This document shows, piece by piece, positions 22,330 to 32,052 of a DNA stretch of 64,000 bases. Position 1 is the stretch's first letter. The number at the start of each line of letters is the position of its first letter. The DNA comes from Haematobia irritans. Taxonomy: Eukaryota > Arthropoda > Insecta > Diptera > Muscidae. The DNA is taken from contig NC_134398.1 of NCBI RefSeq assembly GCF_050003625.1, positions 70,874,891 through 70,938,890 on the forward strand. The letters are read 5' to 3'. The translations under genes and the position numbers were made by a program. The notes below the pieces were generated by a model. It did no database searches, was not told the DNA's origin, and worked only from the letters and a program-made list of their open reading frames with translations.

Positions 22330-22783
22330 TACTAGGAAACAAATTGGCATTTATTCGTTATTTTTTCAGCTTTTCTCCTACAAAGTCCTTTAAACCTTAT
22401 TAACGAATACTTAAATTTCCATATTCAATCTCATCTTCAATTAGAAATTATGCTATGTTTCCAACAAAAAACGTCTTTAAAATATAGTGTAAGAAGACAT
22501 CTCCTATTTTTCAACGCTTTTGTGCTTTGTACTCAAGATGCAAAAAAAAAAAATAATAAATTCAAAGACAATTTCGTTAATTTTGAAGAATTTTTCAGAT
22601 ATATTAAACAAAGTTGACCTTAATCCAAAAAGAACAATTCGTCCATGTAAAGATACCTATTTTTAAGTCGATTCACTTAGCTGTAAGGACATAACGACTT
22701 TGTTGAAATGTTTATCGACTCTATATCAGATTGTGTTTTAAGGCAAGTCTTTGGACTCACGACAATAGTTCTTTTTTTCAGTG
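22330..22783 (-). mobile_element. MITE family A, inverted, left-truncated copy
   Basis: Reverse-complement match to family A from GCTTTTTTTCTTCATATGC-like sequence to the end TTTTTTTCAGTG at 22783, followed by TA. Clearly more diverged than the copies at 20156 and 22884, hence older. Confidence 0.6.
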
Positions 22784-22883
22784 TATATATATGATAAAAA
22801 ACAGTCTAAATAGAAAAGAAAACTTATTATATTTCATGTTAGCCTGATACCGAAACAGGCAATTGACGTCCAAATGCATTATA

Positions 22884-23442
22884 CACTGAAAAAAATATTG
22901 TCGTGAGGTCAAAGATTTCACGTCTTTAAAATACGAATACAAATTTTGCTTAGCATAGAAGACGCAGTTCTCTAAAATAAAGTTATTTTCCTTGTCCAAA
23001 AGTCGATAAACTTTTCAATGAAGTCGTATTGTCCTTATAATTAAGTGATTTGACTTAAAAATGGGTAACTTAACATGAAAGAAAAAATTTATAGGCTAAG
23101 GTCAACTTGACTTTAATAATTCAGAAAAATTCTTTAAATTTAATGAAATTGTCTTTAAATTTGTTGTCTTTTTGCATCTTGACTACAAAGCAAAAAATCG
23201 AAAATAAAGTTGTTGTTAACTCGTTTTTAAAGGACTTTGATAGCATATGAAGAAAAAAAGCTGAGAAAGCGAATAATTAAAATTTGCTTCCTATAAGCAA
23301 GTACACAAAACCTAAATTTAAAAGAGAATTTTGTCTTAAAATTATCCTTACTTGTATTCTCCGCTTCTTTAGCTCGGAATCAATACCAAATTTTTTAAAG
23401 TAAAGACAAAATCTTTGGAACCGAGTATGCTTTTTTTCAGTG
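22884..23442 (+). mobile_element. MITE family A, copy 2, internally deleted
   Basis: CACTGAAAAAAATATTGTCG to TTTTTTTCAGTG, TA at 22882-22883 and 23443-23444. It lacks about 100 bp of the middle present in copy 1 (around the GGGACATG block). It is inserted in a repeat whose two halves are 22825-22883 (CATGTTAGCCTGATACCG) and 23443 onward; the uninterrupted order is visible at 47240-47290. Confidence 0.8.
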
Positions 23443-23982
23443 TATCTAATTATACAATTATTTTTCGAGCTTTATGGACAGATATATATTAAGGAACATG
23501 CTTAATAGAGCCATTGAAAAGAAAACGCCAGATACAAATCTATACACGCCTGGACTGTACATGTTTCGGTTCGGGCGAATGAACCTTTCCACAGCCTTTA
23601 GTATAGATCTGGCTGGGAGAGATAACTCAATTTTGGACCCTTTATGCTAACTCCTTATGGAGAAAACATTTGGGAATTTTCCTCTTACAAATTGAATCAT
23701 CTTTTCTCCCACTGTACATCATCTTTTCATATAACTTACAAGTCCCTTCATCTTATTTTTTTTTTCATAAGGAGTTAGCATAAAGGGCCCAAAATTGAGT
23801 TATCTCTCCCAGCCAGATCTATACTAAAGGCTGTGGAAAGGTTCATTCGCCCGAACCGAAACATGTACAGTCCAGGCGTGTATAGATTTGTATCTGGCGT
23901 TTTCTTTTCAATGGCTCTATTAAGCATGTTCCTTAATATATATCTGTCCATAAAGCTCGAAAAATAATTGTATAATTAGATA
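23443..23982. repeat. Near-perfect 217-bp inverted repeat with 106-bp loop
   Basis: Arms 23443-23659 and 23766-23982 are reverse complements; by eye I find one mismatch (GGACCC against GGGCCC). Arm landmarks: TATCTAATTATACAATT, ATTTTTCGAGCTTTATGGAC, CGCCTGGACTGTACATG, CTGGCTGGGAGAG and GCTAACTCCTTATG. The same unit, diverged, forms the direct terminal repeats of the element at 55213-56022. The left arm begins exactly at the TA used by MITE A copy 2. Confidence 0.85.
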
Positions 23983-24245
23983 AAAAGAAAACTGTAATAA
24001 AAAGTTTATTATGTTTTACTAAAGAAATAATATAATTATCAGAGAAATACAAAAAATAACATCGGCATTTCATTTCGAAGTACCTTTGAGCAAAGGTCAG
24101 GGATTTTTTCGCAGTTTCTTCAGAACATTCAAACTCTTTTCATCAGAACTCAAAATTGCAAATTTTACTTAAAAGAACTAGGGTAAGCTAAACTAAGTGT
24201 AAATTGTCCAATTAAATTAAACCTGTGGGATCTGTATATATTTCC

Positions 24246-24850
24246 GGCAGCAAATATTGACGTAAAAACAAAGATTTTTTACGTATTAAAACGAATGCAA
24301 TGTTTTCATAGCATTAAAGGCACATTTCTCCAATGCTATAAATTTTTAAATGATCAAAAGTAGAGGTGTGTACGTGCGACGAAATTGTCATGACTGACGC
24401 TGATGACAACGGTGTGAGCGTAATTAACCAACCAAATGTCGTGCCTGGGCATGGGTCACAAAACGATATCTTCGTGAGTGTGCGCGAATAACGAATTTCG
24501 AAAAAATAGGCTCGGCATGCCTGGTTCCAAAGACTATATCTTTGGAACCGGGCATGCTTTTTTTTCAGTGGGCGACTTAATAGTGAGTCACTATTTGAAA
24601 CGGGGCATGCACTAAATTTTTCTTGAATGGGGAGATTTTTCGTGAGTCACAACAGTCTTCGTGGTCACAACATGTCCGATCGTGACTATAAGTCTTTAAA
24701 GTTTTTTCGTGTGTGAATATGGATTTTTTTTGTGTGGGTTCGTACCTCTAATCAAAAGTCGACCAACTTCTTATGCCAATACCAAAGTCATTAACATAAC
24801 GACATCATCTTTGGAACGTTGATCAATCAATTGGTCCGATTTTAATTAAA
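24246..24850 (+). mobile_element. Diverged MITE A copy split by a hAT-like element
   Basis: 24246-24360 (CAAATATTGACGTAAAAAC, GCATTAAAGGCACATTTCTC) and 24759-24850 (GTCGACCAACTTCTTATGCC) are successive parts of a family A relative, separated by the insertion at 24361-24750. Confidence 0.5.
24361..24750. mobile_element. hAT-like non-autonomous element, 8-bp TSD
   Basis: TIRs TAGAGGTGTGTACG and, inverted, TAGAGGTACGAACC; perfect 8-bp duplication ATCAAAAG at 24353-24360 and 24751-24758. Inside, 24515-24557 is a hairpin (GCATGCCTGGTTCCAAAG paired with CTTTGGAACCGGGCATGC) whose right half is the family A terminus, continuing to CAGTG at 24570. So this element carries a piece of MITE A. Confidence 0.7.
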
Positions 24851-24879
24851 AACGTTTGGAACATACAAAACATGTCTGC

Positions 24880-25137
24880 GTATAGAAGCTAGAGTTATGA
24901 GAGAATATACATTGGGTTTAGTGAATTACCCGAATTTATTCTGATAATAGGTTGATAGTTTTGCTGCAAGTGGAGGATGCTGATGAGGAATGTGGTAATT
25001 CCGAAACGGCTGTCCATCCAACCATCTTGCAGTCTATTGGCCAAATAAATTTGCCAAATATACTTTTCCTCTGTTGGTTAAGCTACTCCTGTAGTTTAGT
25101 CAATGGTTTTAAGCTGAAATCAAAACAACAGACATAG
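24880..25137 (+). mobile_element. Hammerhead-bearing retroelement fragment (Penelope-like or retrozyme-like), copy 1
   Basis: Matches, in opposite orientation, most of the unit at 34229-34661: GGGTTTAGTGAATTACCCGA, then TAATAGGTTGATAGTTTTGC, the hammerhead (24964-25032), then GTAGTTTAGTCAATGGTTTT. No RT or GIY-YIG sequence is present. The assignment rests on the hammerhead with a 2-bp stem III, which is known from Penelope-like element ends and from retrozymes. Confidence 0.6.
24964..25032 (+). ncRNA. Hammerhead ribozyme motif 1 (short stem III)
   Basis: All core parts are in order. CTGATGA (24980-24986). Stem II GGAAT/ATTCC with loop GTGGTA. GAAAC (25003-25007), loop GGCT, then GUC (25012-25014), the predicted cleavage site. 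Stem I GGATG (24975-24979) pairs with CATCC (25015-25019) and, across an internal loop, CTGCAAG (24964-24970) pairs with CTTGCAG (25026-25032). Stem III is only two pairs (A-U, C-G), as in dimer-active natural hammerheads. The internal loop in stem I and loop II could make the usual tertiary contact. Confidence 0.82.
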
Positions 25138-25289
25138 TATATTTTATTAACATAAGAGCGCGTTTTTATTTCAGAGTCAAGTCTTCAATTTCTAATTGTC
25201 CTCAAATTCTTCTGTGGTTCCCTATTTCTGGATTTTGTAGCTCAATTTATTTGTATTTATCGGTTTTCGGCGACGATATGTTTAATATA

Positions 25290-25520
25290 CACAGTCTCAC
25301 ACAAGTTTACATACGGTTAAAAAATTTATATTTTCTTTAAATAATAAAATTTTTAAAAATATACATATAGATCCTTTAGTTTTAGTAAATTAATTTAAAA
25401 AACAAAGTATTTGTTAATTTTCAAGAAGATTTTTTTGGTGTGGGTTATAAACAACAACAAGAAACAGGTTCAGTTAAGAGGTAAAAAACTCAGGGGTATG
25501 TAAACTTGTGTGAGACTGTG
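25290..25520. mobile_element. 231-bp MITE with 25-bp perfect TIRs
   Basis: CACAGTCTCACACAAGTTTA (continuing CATAC) at the left and its exact reverse complement at the right, flanked by TA at 25288-25289 and 25521-25522. TA target suggests Tc1/mariner-type mobilisation. No coding capacity. Confidence 0.85.
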
Positions 25521-25790
25521 TATGTACATAAAAATATTTTTCTTATCACTCTTAAATATCAGCAATATCGAACAAGTGGTGTCTTTAACGTTAGAATTTC
25601 GTTTTGCATTCGAGCTTCTTTATATATAAAATATTTTGTTTTTTAACAAAAAAACATTTTATCGCGTCGTTAATTCATAACGAAACCACATGCATGGAAT
25701 GACTCGTCCTCTCTGGTTGAACACACAAACGCCATATATTAGCACGCGACTAGAAGCCATCGCACAGTGATCGTTCGACGAAGATTCGAT

Positions 25791-26135
25791 TTTTTCTTTG
25801 TTTTATGTTTGGCTTTTGATGATTTTCAATTCAATCTACGATTTTAAAGGGTACAGGGATTTAGGTTTTTCCCTAATATGGACGCCTCTCGGAGGATATT
25901 TCACTAAGTCTATGTTAAAAACGCAAACTTCAACTTAAACAGTTTCACTACCTAGAAAATTTTTCTTTGTTTTATGTTTGGCTTTTGATGATTTTCAATT
26001 CAATTTAGGATTTTGAAGGGTACAGGGATTTAGGGTTTTCCCTAATATGGATGCCTCTCGGAGGATATTTCACTAAGTCTATGTTAAAAACGCAAACTTC
26101 AACTTAAGCAGATTAAAGTATCACTACCTAGAAAA
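25791..26135 (+). repeat. Two-unit tandem duplication (~170 bp)
   Basis: Unit 1 25791-25959, unit 2 25960-26135; both contain TGTTTTATGTTTGGCTTTTG, CCCTAATATGGA and GCCTCTCGGAGGATATTTCA. Differences are few substitutions plus about 7 extra bases in unit 2. No repeat-element end is seen, so it may be a local duplication of unique sequence. Confidence 0.85.
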
Positions 26136-26239
26136 CACCACCAACTATTTTCCAATTAATATCTTAATTGAATTTTAATGTAAATTGAATTTAAATTTTT
26201 ATTTAGTCAAAGCCGACTATCACTCTCTGATTAAAATAT

Positions 26240-26400
26240 CACATATGTTTCCCAAACATTTAATACTAGTTTAGGAACATTATATTTTTGCACTTATATA
26301 TATTGTGTTTAAAAAATTCTGCCCGAAACACATTTTGTTTATATCGGAACATATGAAAAACATATTTTTCTAACAGTATACGCATATACAGATTTGTTAG
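26240..26400. repeat. Family D (CATATGTTTGGG-type) fragment
   Basis: CATATGTTTCCCAAACAT, then AGGAACATTATATTTTTGCAC and CATATGAAAAACA match the right part of the copy at 50600-50787. Confidence 0.5.
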
Positions 26401-26944
26401 TATTCAAACTATTTTTTCTTTTATACAAATTTAATCTACACTTGTTATTTGAATTGCATCCCCACCTGTAGGTGAAGGCATTCTCTCTTCATAAATGTTT
26501 TTTGTAACAAATTCAGAATTTATTCCTACAGGTGAGAGCTAAGATGCACGTTTCGTGGTTAGGATTTTTCTTTAACTTTTGAACAATTCTGAATACTGTT
26601 GCAGATGGGTGCGTGTAGGTGTGAGAGACAACATTACGACCAGAAAACTTAAACGTCAATTTTCAGAGATCGTATAGTCAGTATAGTTTTATATATACAA
26701 GGGCTGCTATTTGTATATTGAGTCCAGTACCACAACATGATTTCAAAATTAATAAGTTTCAATGAAAAATATTCTTTGTAAAAATTATTGCAATGTTTAT
26801 ATTGGGGTTTCAGAGGAAGCCATTATATTTGATTCATGGTGGGGGTATTTAAAATCCGACCCGGACGCGAATTTATGGCTGTATATACTCGTTATAAATG
26901 TAGTTTCGAATTTTTATAAACTCACGATAATATTTCTATTAAAT

Positions 26945-27300
26945 TGTGGATTCGTATAACGCCAAAGATATTTTTATTTGTGAGTTGAGTGTGATGAGTT
27001 TTTCGAAGAAATTACGAAGAATGCTCTTTATAAATTAGTTAACATTTTCCTATATTTATCTACCACTATATTACAGAATAAAAACAGATTAACTGAATTG
27101 GATTATTGTAAAATTTGGTTTTATTAAACTTTGTTCATATATTGAGACAAATTGTACACCTTTTTCAGTAAACCTTTTACTTCAAAATTAAAACTGCTTA
27201 TATAAATTTTGTTTATGTTTTTTTTATATAGGTCCAAATTCTTTTCAATAAAAAACTTGTTTTATTAAAATATTGGATATATTTATTAAGAATCATACCA
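26945..27300 (+). mobile_element. Family B 5' fragment
   Basis: Follows the left part of family B (GTATAACGCCAAAGATATTT, TTAGTTAACATTTTCCTATA, AACTTGTTTTATTAAAATAT) without its terminus and stops before the rest. An old, truncated copy. Confidence 0.6.
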
Positions 27301-27307
27301 ACATCTT

Positions 27308-27840
27308 CACGGACGAAAAATACTGTTTTTCATATGTTTGGGTGTAAAAATTATATGTTTGGAACTCAAATTTTTTAACACAATATTATTAAGTGAAAGC
27401 ATATAATGTTCATAAACTAGCATAATATGTTTGGGACATATATGTTAATATGTTACAACATATTATGTTTGGGACATAAATGGCTTATAAATATAAAATG
27501 CTTGGATGCAAACATATATTAATTTAGAAATAGCCTATAAACATATATGTGTTTAGAAAGAGAGGCCTACAGAGTATGCTGCAAGTAAAAGAATGGAAGT
27601 AACCAATAGGCGCTTTAAAAATATATATGCACAAAGAAAATTTCATTAAAATTTTTTTCTACCAGTGTATGCCTAAGTTGAAACCAATCCAAGAACCAAT
27701 CCAGAAAATATATATGCTTGAAGCAAAATGTGTTTGGGGCATATCTTACAGAAGCGATTTTTTTTTTGAGGGTGTACTGGCCTTGAAATATTATTTTATT
27801 CATACATGTTTAATAAAATATATATTATATAATTAAACAA
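27308..27840 (+). repeat. Family D copy with CACGGACGAAAAA end
   Basis: Starts CACGGACGAAAAATACTG, followed by CATATGTTTGGGTG, AACTAGCATAATATGTTTGG and GGCGCTTTAAAAATATATAT, which mirrors the copy 50450-50787. It runs on into CACAAAGAAAATTTC and ATATATGCTTGAAGCAAAAT. Confidence 0.55.
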
Positions 27841-27895
27841 AACTCCAAGTAATATTACTTTTCTCAACTATATAAAGTATTTCTTGAAACTTCTA

Positions 27896-28120
27896 CACTA
27901 ATAGAAAAAGTTTCGTTATATTAACGAAATGTGTCGTTAAAAGTCAGCCAATGGAACAAATTCGTTAATACAATGAATTTTTCGTTAATATAACGAATTT
28001 TCTGCAAATCAACGTAACGTTTCGTACTATTAACGAACATTTTCATTATATTAATGAAAAGGTTTCGTTATGTCAATAAAAATTTTTCGTTGGCTGACTT
28101 TTAATGAGATTTTCTTTGTG
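27896..28120. mobile_element. 225-bp palindromic MITE, TA TSD
   Basis: CACTAATAGAAAAAG to CTTTGTG with TA at 27894-27895 and 28121-28122. Subterminal GTTAAAAGTCAGCCAATGG and TTGGCTGACTTTTAATGAG are inverted, and the interior repeats TTCGTTATATTAACGAA in several forms, so the whole unit can fold back. Confidence 0.65.
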
Positions 28121-28244
28121 TATACCTTCCAGTTGCAATAAGATTCTGCATTAAATATTTAATGCCAAAAAAAATATTTAATATGTTTTAGTTGTATTTT
28201 GCAAATTTTTCACAATCGCTATATTTTTTGCGATGCTCTATATA

Positions 28245-29111
28245 CACACAAAAAAATTTTTTTCAGATTCAATCACAAAATTGATTGATCCAATTAATTT
28301 TTTAATTGAAATGTCTTCAATCATGAAAATTATTGTATCAATCACAGATTTAATTGGGTATCAAAAAATTGTTTGATTAAAAAAATAATTGATATCAATA
28401 GCAAATTTCAATAAATTTTTTAATTGATTCAATTAAAGTTTTAATTGATGTTTATTGCAAAATTCAATTAATTTTTAAATTAAAAACGAAATTCTAGTAA
28501 TATCGTAATAATTGGCGTATTTGTTTGCAAATGTAATTGACGATAGATTGAATGTAAGTGAAACTTGTACGAAAATCAATAGAATGTATGTTAAGATCTA
28601 ATATATTTCACTATTATATTGTTACCAGATCCAATAAAAAAATCATCCCTGATGAAGCTGAAAAAAATCCCAGCGAAACGTTGGATGAAAATAATGGAAT
28701 AATTCAATATTTGTCTTATTCGCATTCAAAAATGACCTTGAAAGCCCAGAGAAAATATATACAGAGGAAACAACTTTTAATCTCTTAACATATTTCAATG
28801 AGTTTCTATAACTATTTTTAATATTTTTTATTTTGTTTTAAAAATTCATAGTTTCAATTTCTTTTAATTAAGATTTAAAAAAATATATATCCAGAATTAA
28901 ATATCTTACTCTTCCGAGTTTGATTAAAAAGTTAATTGTATCAATTAATTCTTTAATTGAAATTTTAAAAATATCAATCATTGACTTAATTGACTTAATT
29001 TTTCCAGTTTGATTAAAAGGTTAATAGTATCAATTAATTTTTTAATTGAAAAAATTTTCAACTTCAATCAACTTTTTAATTGGGAATATTTTAGTGATAT
29101 TTTTTTCTGTG
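28245..29111 (+). mobile_element. TIR element with CACACAAAAAAATT ends, containing a hammerhead
   Basis: Ends CACACAAAAAAATTTTT and, inverted, CACAGAAAAAAATATC; TA at 28243-28244 and 29112-29113. The subterminal regions are built from CAATTAATTTTTTAATTGA-like palindromes. The centre (28558-28790) is different in composition, contains a 76-codon open stretch and the hammerhead at 28643-28688, and looks like a captured Penelope-like fragment. Confidence 0.6.
28643..28688 (+). ncRNA. Hammerhead ribozyme motif 2 (GAAACGUU type)
   Basis: Stem I TCATCC (28643-28648) is perfectly complementary to GGATGA (28683-28688). Core CTGATGA at 28649-28655. Stem II GCTG (28657-28660) with CAGC (28671-28674). 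GAAAC at 28675-28679 followed directly by GTT (28680-28682), the predicted cleavage triplet. Stem III would be two pairs with no loop, so cis-cleavage as a monomer is unlikely; a dimer using the self-complementary ACGU is the known solution in Penelope-like elements. It overlaps an open frame (PDEAEKNPSETLDENN), so the motif could partly reflect coding sequence. Confidence 0.65.
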
Positions 29112-29198
29112 TACCATAACAAAAAACTAGAATTTTTCCTATATTTTAAAAAGTGCGTTTCTTTATGATTTTTAAGGAATGACTACTTCACTGAAAAA

Positions 29199-29702
29199 AC
29201 AGTGAACCCACCAGGAAGAAAACATTTAGCTAATTTTAGAAAATTTTGCATATTTTTAGAAAAATTTTAACTCAACAGTATTACAAACGCTGACATCGCG
29301 CCGATATCTCAAAAAAAGTAAATATTTTTCGACAAATTCAAGAAAATGTAAAAGACATAATTATTTTTTTTTCTTTTTAAAGAAAATTTTGTAGTTTGAA
29401 AGAAAAAATTGGTGTTCAAAATTGCAAGAATGTCTTTAGTGACATACGAAGTTCATGATGGACGCATTTGTAGTAAAATTTCCAAATGTAAAGAAATAAT
29501 GAACTATTTTGTGAGAAGTACGAATTTAGTAAAACTTTTTACTTCATTTGTGTATAATTTTTTCCCGTTTTTTAGTTCATTTAACTAACGTACGTAAAAA
29601 AAATATTAGATTAAAGGAACCTTTCTCCATACATAATAACTCCATGAACTAAAATAAAGTTAAATTGGCTTTAGTGAAATAGAGAGTTCACTTTTTTTAG
29701 TG
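29199..29702. mobile_element. MITE family E copy 1
   Basis: CACTGAAAAAACAGTGAACC at the left and GTTCACTTTTTTTAGTG at the right. Interior landmarks: CATACGAAGTTCATGATGGA and TTAGTTCATTTAACTAACGT. Both flanks are TT rather than TA. Relatives at 37133-37622, 60552-61048 and fragments at 31756, 44594 and 63091. Confidence 0.65.
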
Positions 29703-29954
29703 TTAGTTGTAAATTCTTACTCCCCGAGAAGAAACCAGTGCTAGTAAAATTCTAAATCGGGTAGGGAAATATTGGCATTTTTTGTTAATAAAGAAACCGG
29801 GTTTTGTGCACAGGTTAACTGATTTTCTACATTGCAATAAAATTACTATCATCTATAGAAAACATAGGGCAAGTTTCCTCCAAAAGTCAAATTTTGTGTG
29901 GAGACGTATTGAAGAATTTAAAAAGCTGACTGCTTTACAACACGTTTTATGACT

Positions 29955-30220
29955 TGGTTAGATATAGTGGGACTTAGACTATTCAGTCGTTTGTGATTCC
30001 ACAAGTGGTGAACTTTTCTCTTGCCAATGATTGTTCTCCGAATCTATGTTTAGCTCAATGACAAGGAACTTTCTTCTTAGAATAGAGTTCGAACGGAGTT
30101 TCACATTACGGTGAAAAATTCAGAATTTTTTACCGCTGAAACACTTTTTGGTGTTGTATTTGAGACTGGGGTAGAACATATGGCCATTATTATATAAGGC
30201 GGGCATACTAACATTGAAAC
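29955..30220 (-). mobile_element. Degenerate tRNA-derived SINE
   Basis: Plus-strand order GACTTAGACTATTCAGTCG, GTGAACTTTTCTCTT, CCGCTGAAACACTTTTTGGT, GGCGGGCATACTAACATTG follows the SINE at 42220-42529, with many substitutions. The B box is no longer recognisable. Confidence 0.65.
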
Positions 30221-30574
30221 ATACGATGATGATAAAACTGAAAAGAAGAACGATAAATTGTGTATATTATTTTCCCCGATGACAAATACAATATTGAATT
30301 ATTTCAAAATAAAAGAATGTCCACGTGGGCCGGCTACAACAATACCTACTGCTGAGCTCTACACTTTGAAACCGACCTCCCGATTTGGGGCCTACTGCTG
30401 AGTTCTAAACATTTTCCGGCAAGGAATTGAAATAGATTTTAATTTGGCGACATGGCGCTAATCGTCGCGGAATTTGGTCTTCCGAAAAGAGCAGCACGGA
30501 AAAAAGTATTCGTTAAACGAGTACTTTCAGTATACACAGGAAAAAGTAAACTGTTTTATAGGAAGAATGAACTA

Positions 30575-31624
30575 CCCAGCAAAAAAAAATTGGAAGTTGT
30601 TCCACAAACATTTCTTTTAAAGCCCATCCCAGAATCCCCCATCGATTTTTTTCAACTTCCGATGCAGTCCTTTTGGACAAGTCCACAAACATTTCTTCTA
30701 AAGCGCATCATGGGATCCCCCAATGCTTTTTTTCTACTTCCGCTGCAGTCATTGTGGACAAGTATTAGAAAGTGTAAATTTTTAACAATTAAATTTTGCC
30801 CAAAAACAATAGAAAATTAATAAAAAATAGAAATTTAGTAAAAAAGTAAAAAATAGTAATAAACAAAAAATTAATTTCATCCCCGCTAGGATTTGAACCT
30901 ATGCGTTTTTCGCTTCCATGGAAGTTTTTTTGAGAAGGTTTTGCAAATTACGAGAATTTTTGATTTTTTGTTGATTTTTAATAGAAAAAAAAATATATAT
31001 ATATATATACGAAGATATATGCCGAAAATAAAAAATAAAAAAACAATGCATAACATAAAAAAATAATTTTTTAGAAAAATATTCGATAAAAAAAATTGCC
31101 GCTGGTGAGATTTGAACCTGCGTTTCTTATTTTTTCGTTCATACTAAAAAAGAACATCTCGAGAAGCAATTAGAATGTTATTCCTTGGTGTCGTATTACG
31201 ATCATATCACAAACATTTGAATTAATCTTTCAACGCTTTATATTCAATGGCGTTTGTGGCTGAGTGTGCTAAGGCGTTCTGTTATGGTGCCATCAAACCC
31301 AGGTTCAACCCCTGGTCGGAGCGAAAAAGTTTTTCAAATTGTAAAAAATTAGATAATAGGAAAATAATAGTGTAATAAAAAATATGGTTGAAAAAAAAAA
31401 GAAATTGGTTGAAAAAAAAGTTTTTTTTCGCTTTTTAAATTTCTTCATTCAAATTAACTTCCAGGGCACAACTTCTAAAGCAATGCAAAAGATCCAAAAA
31501 GGGGGTACTTCCGTCCTATGACAAGCCCATGTAAAATTCATTGGAGATGATCCAAGTTTGCACGACTTCCGGATCACAGATTGGGGATCCAAACTACTTT
31601 TTTGGAAGCCCTTGTTTTGCTGGG
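30575..31624. mobile_element. TIR element (CCCAGCAAAA ends) with three tRNA-like B boxes
   Basis: CCCAGCAAAAAAAAATTGGAAG at the left, and the right end reads in reverse complement CCCAGCAAAACAAGGGCTTCC; TA at 30573-30574 and 31625-31626. 1050 bp. It contains a ~78-bp direct duplication (CCACAAACATTTCTT.TAAAG at about 30602 and 30680) and three Pol III-like B boxes at 30888-30900 (minus), 31107-31119 (minus) and 31302-31312 (plus). The 122-codon open stretch at 30452-30820 crosses the left end and is not a gene. Confidence 0.65.
31250..31325 (+). promoter_or_regulatory. tRNA-like module (A box + B box)
   Basis: A-box-like TGGCTGAGTGTGCTAAGG (31257-31274) and B-box GGTTCAACCCC (31302-31312) at normal tRNA spacing. 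The acceptor stem does not pair, so it is a tRNA-derived promoter, Leu/Ser-like in its A box, not a tRNA gene. Confidence 0.6.
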
Positions 31625-31755
31625 TACCTCATGCGATACTTGAACTAAATTCTACTCGAGATTTTGAGATTTCCACAAAGCGTTGTTAACACCAAGAAAT
31701 GTAACGCCCTGGTGTACTTTTTAACCGAAATTCGCTAACTTACGCCCTCGCATAG

Positions 31756-32052
31756 AGGAAAAAATTAAATGAAATCATGGCCATTTTAATAATACTGTAG
31801 TTCATTCTTACTATTTTTCGTACGAAAGTTTTCTTCTGTTTTAGTTCATATTTAACTTATGTGTACGGTCATTGAACCTTATACCCACATTTAGTTCATA
31901 AAATGTTTGATACATACTTAAAAAGAGGAAAATTTTATTGCGGTGTGGAAATTTCGAAATAATAAAATTTAACCGCACACAAATAATATTTTTGCAATAA
32001 AAATAAGTTAAAATTAGAATTAGTTTACCTACGGATTTTTTTTCGGTGTACT
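31756..32052. mobile_element. MITE family E fragment
   Basis: Shares GTTTTAGTTCATATTTAACT and GTGTACGGTCATTGAAC (compare, inverted, 44740-44800) with family E relatives and ends TTTTTTTCGGTGTA. Confidence 0.4.

Noticed and set aside
30452..30820. 122-codon open stretch
   Set aside because: It crosses the left end of a TIR element and its internal similarity reflects a 78-bp DNA duplication.
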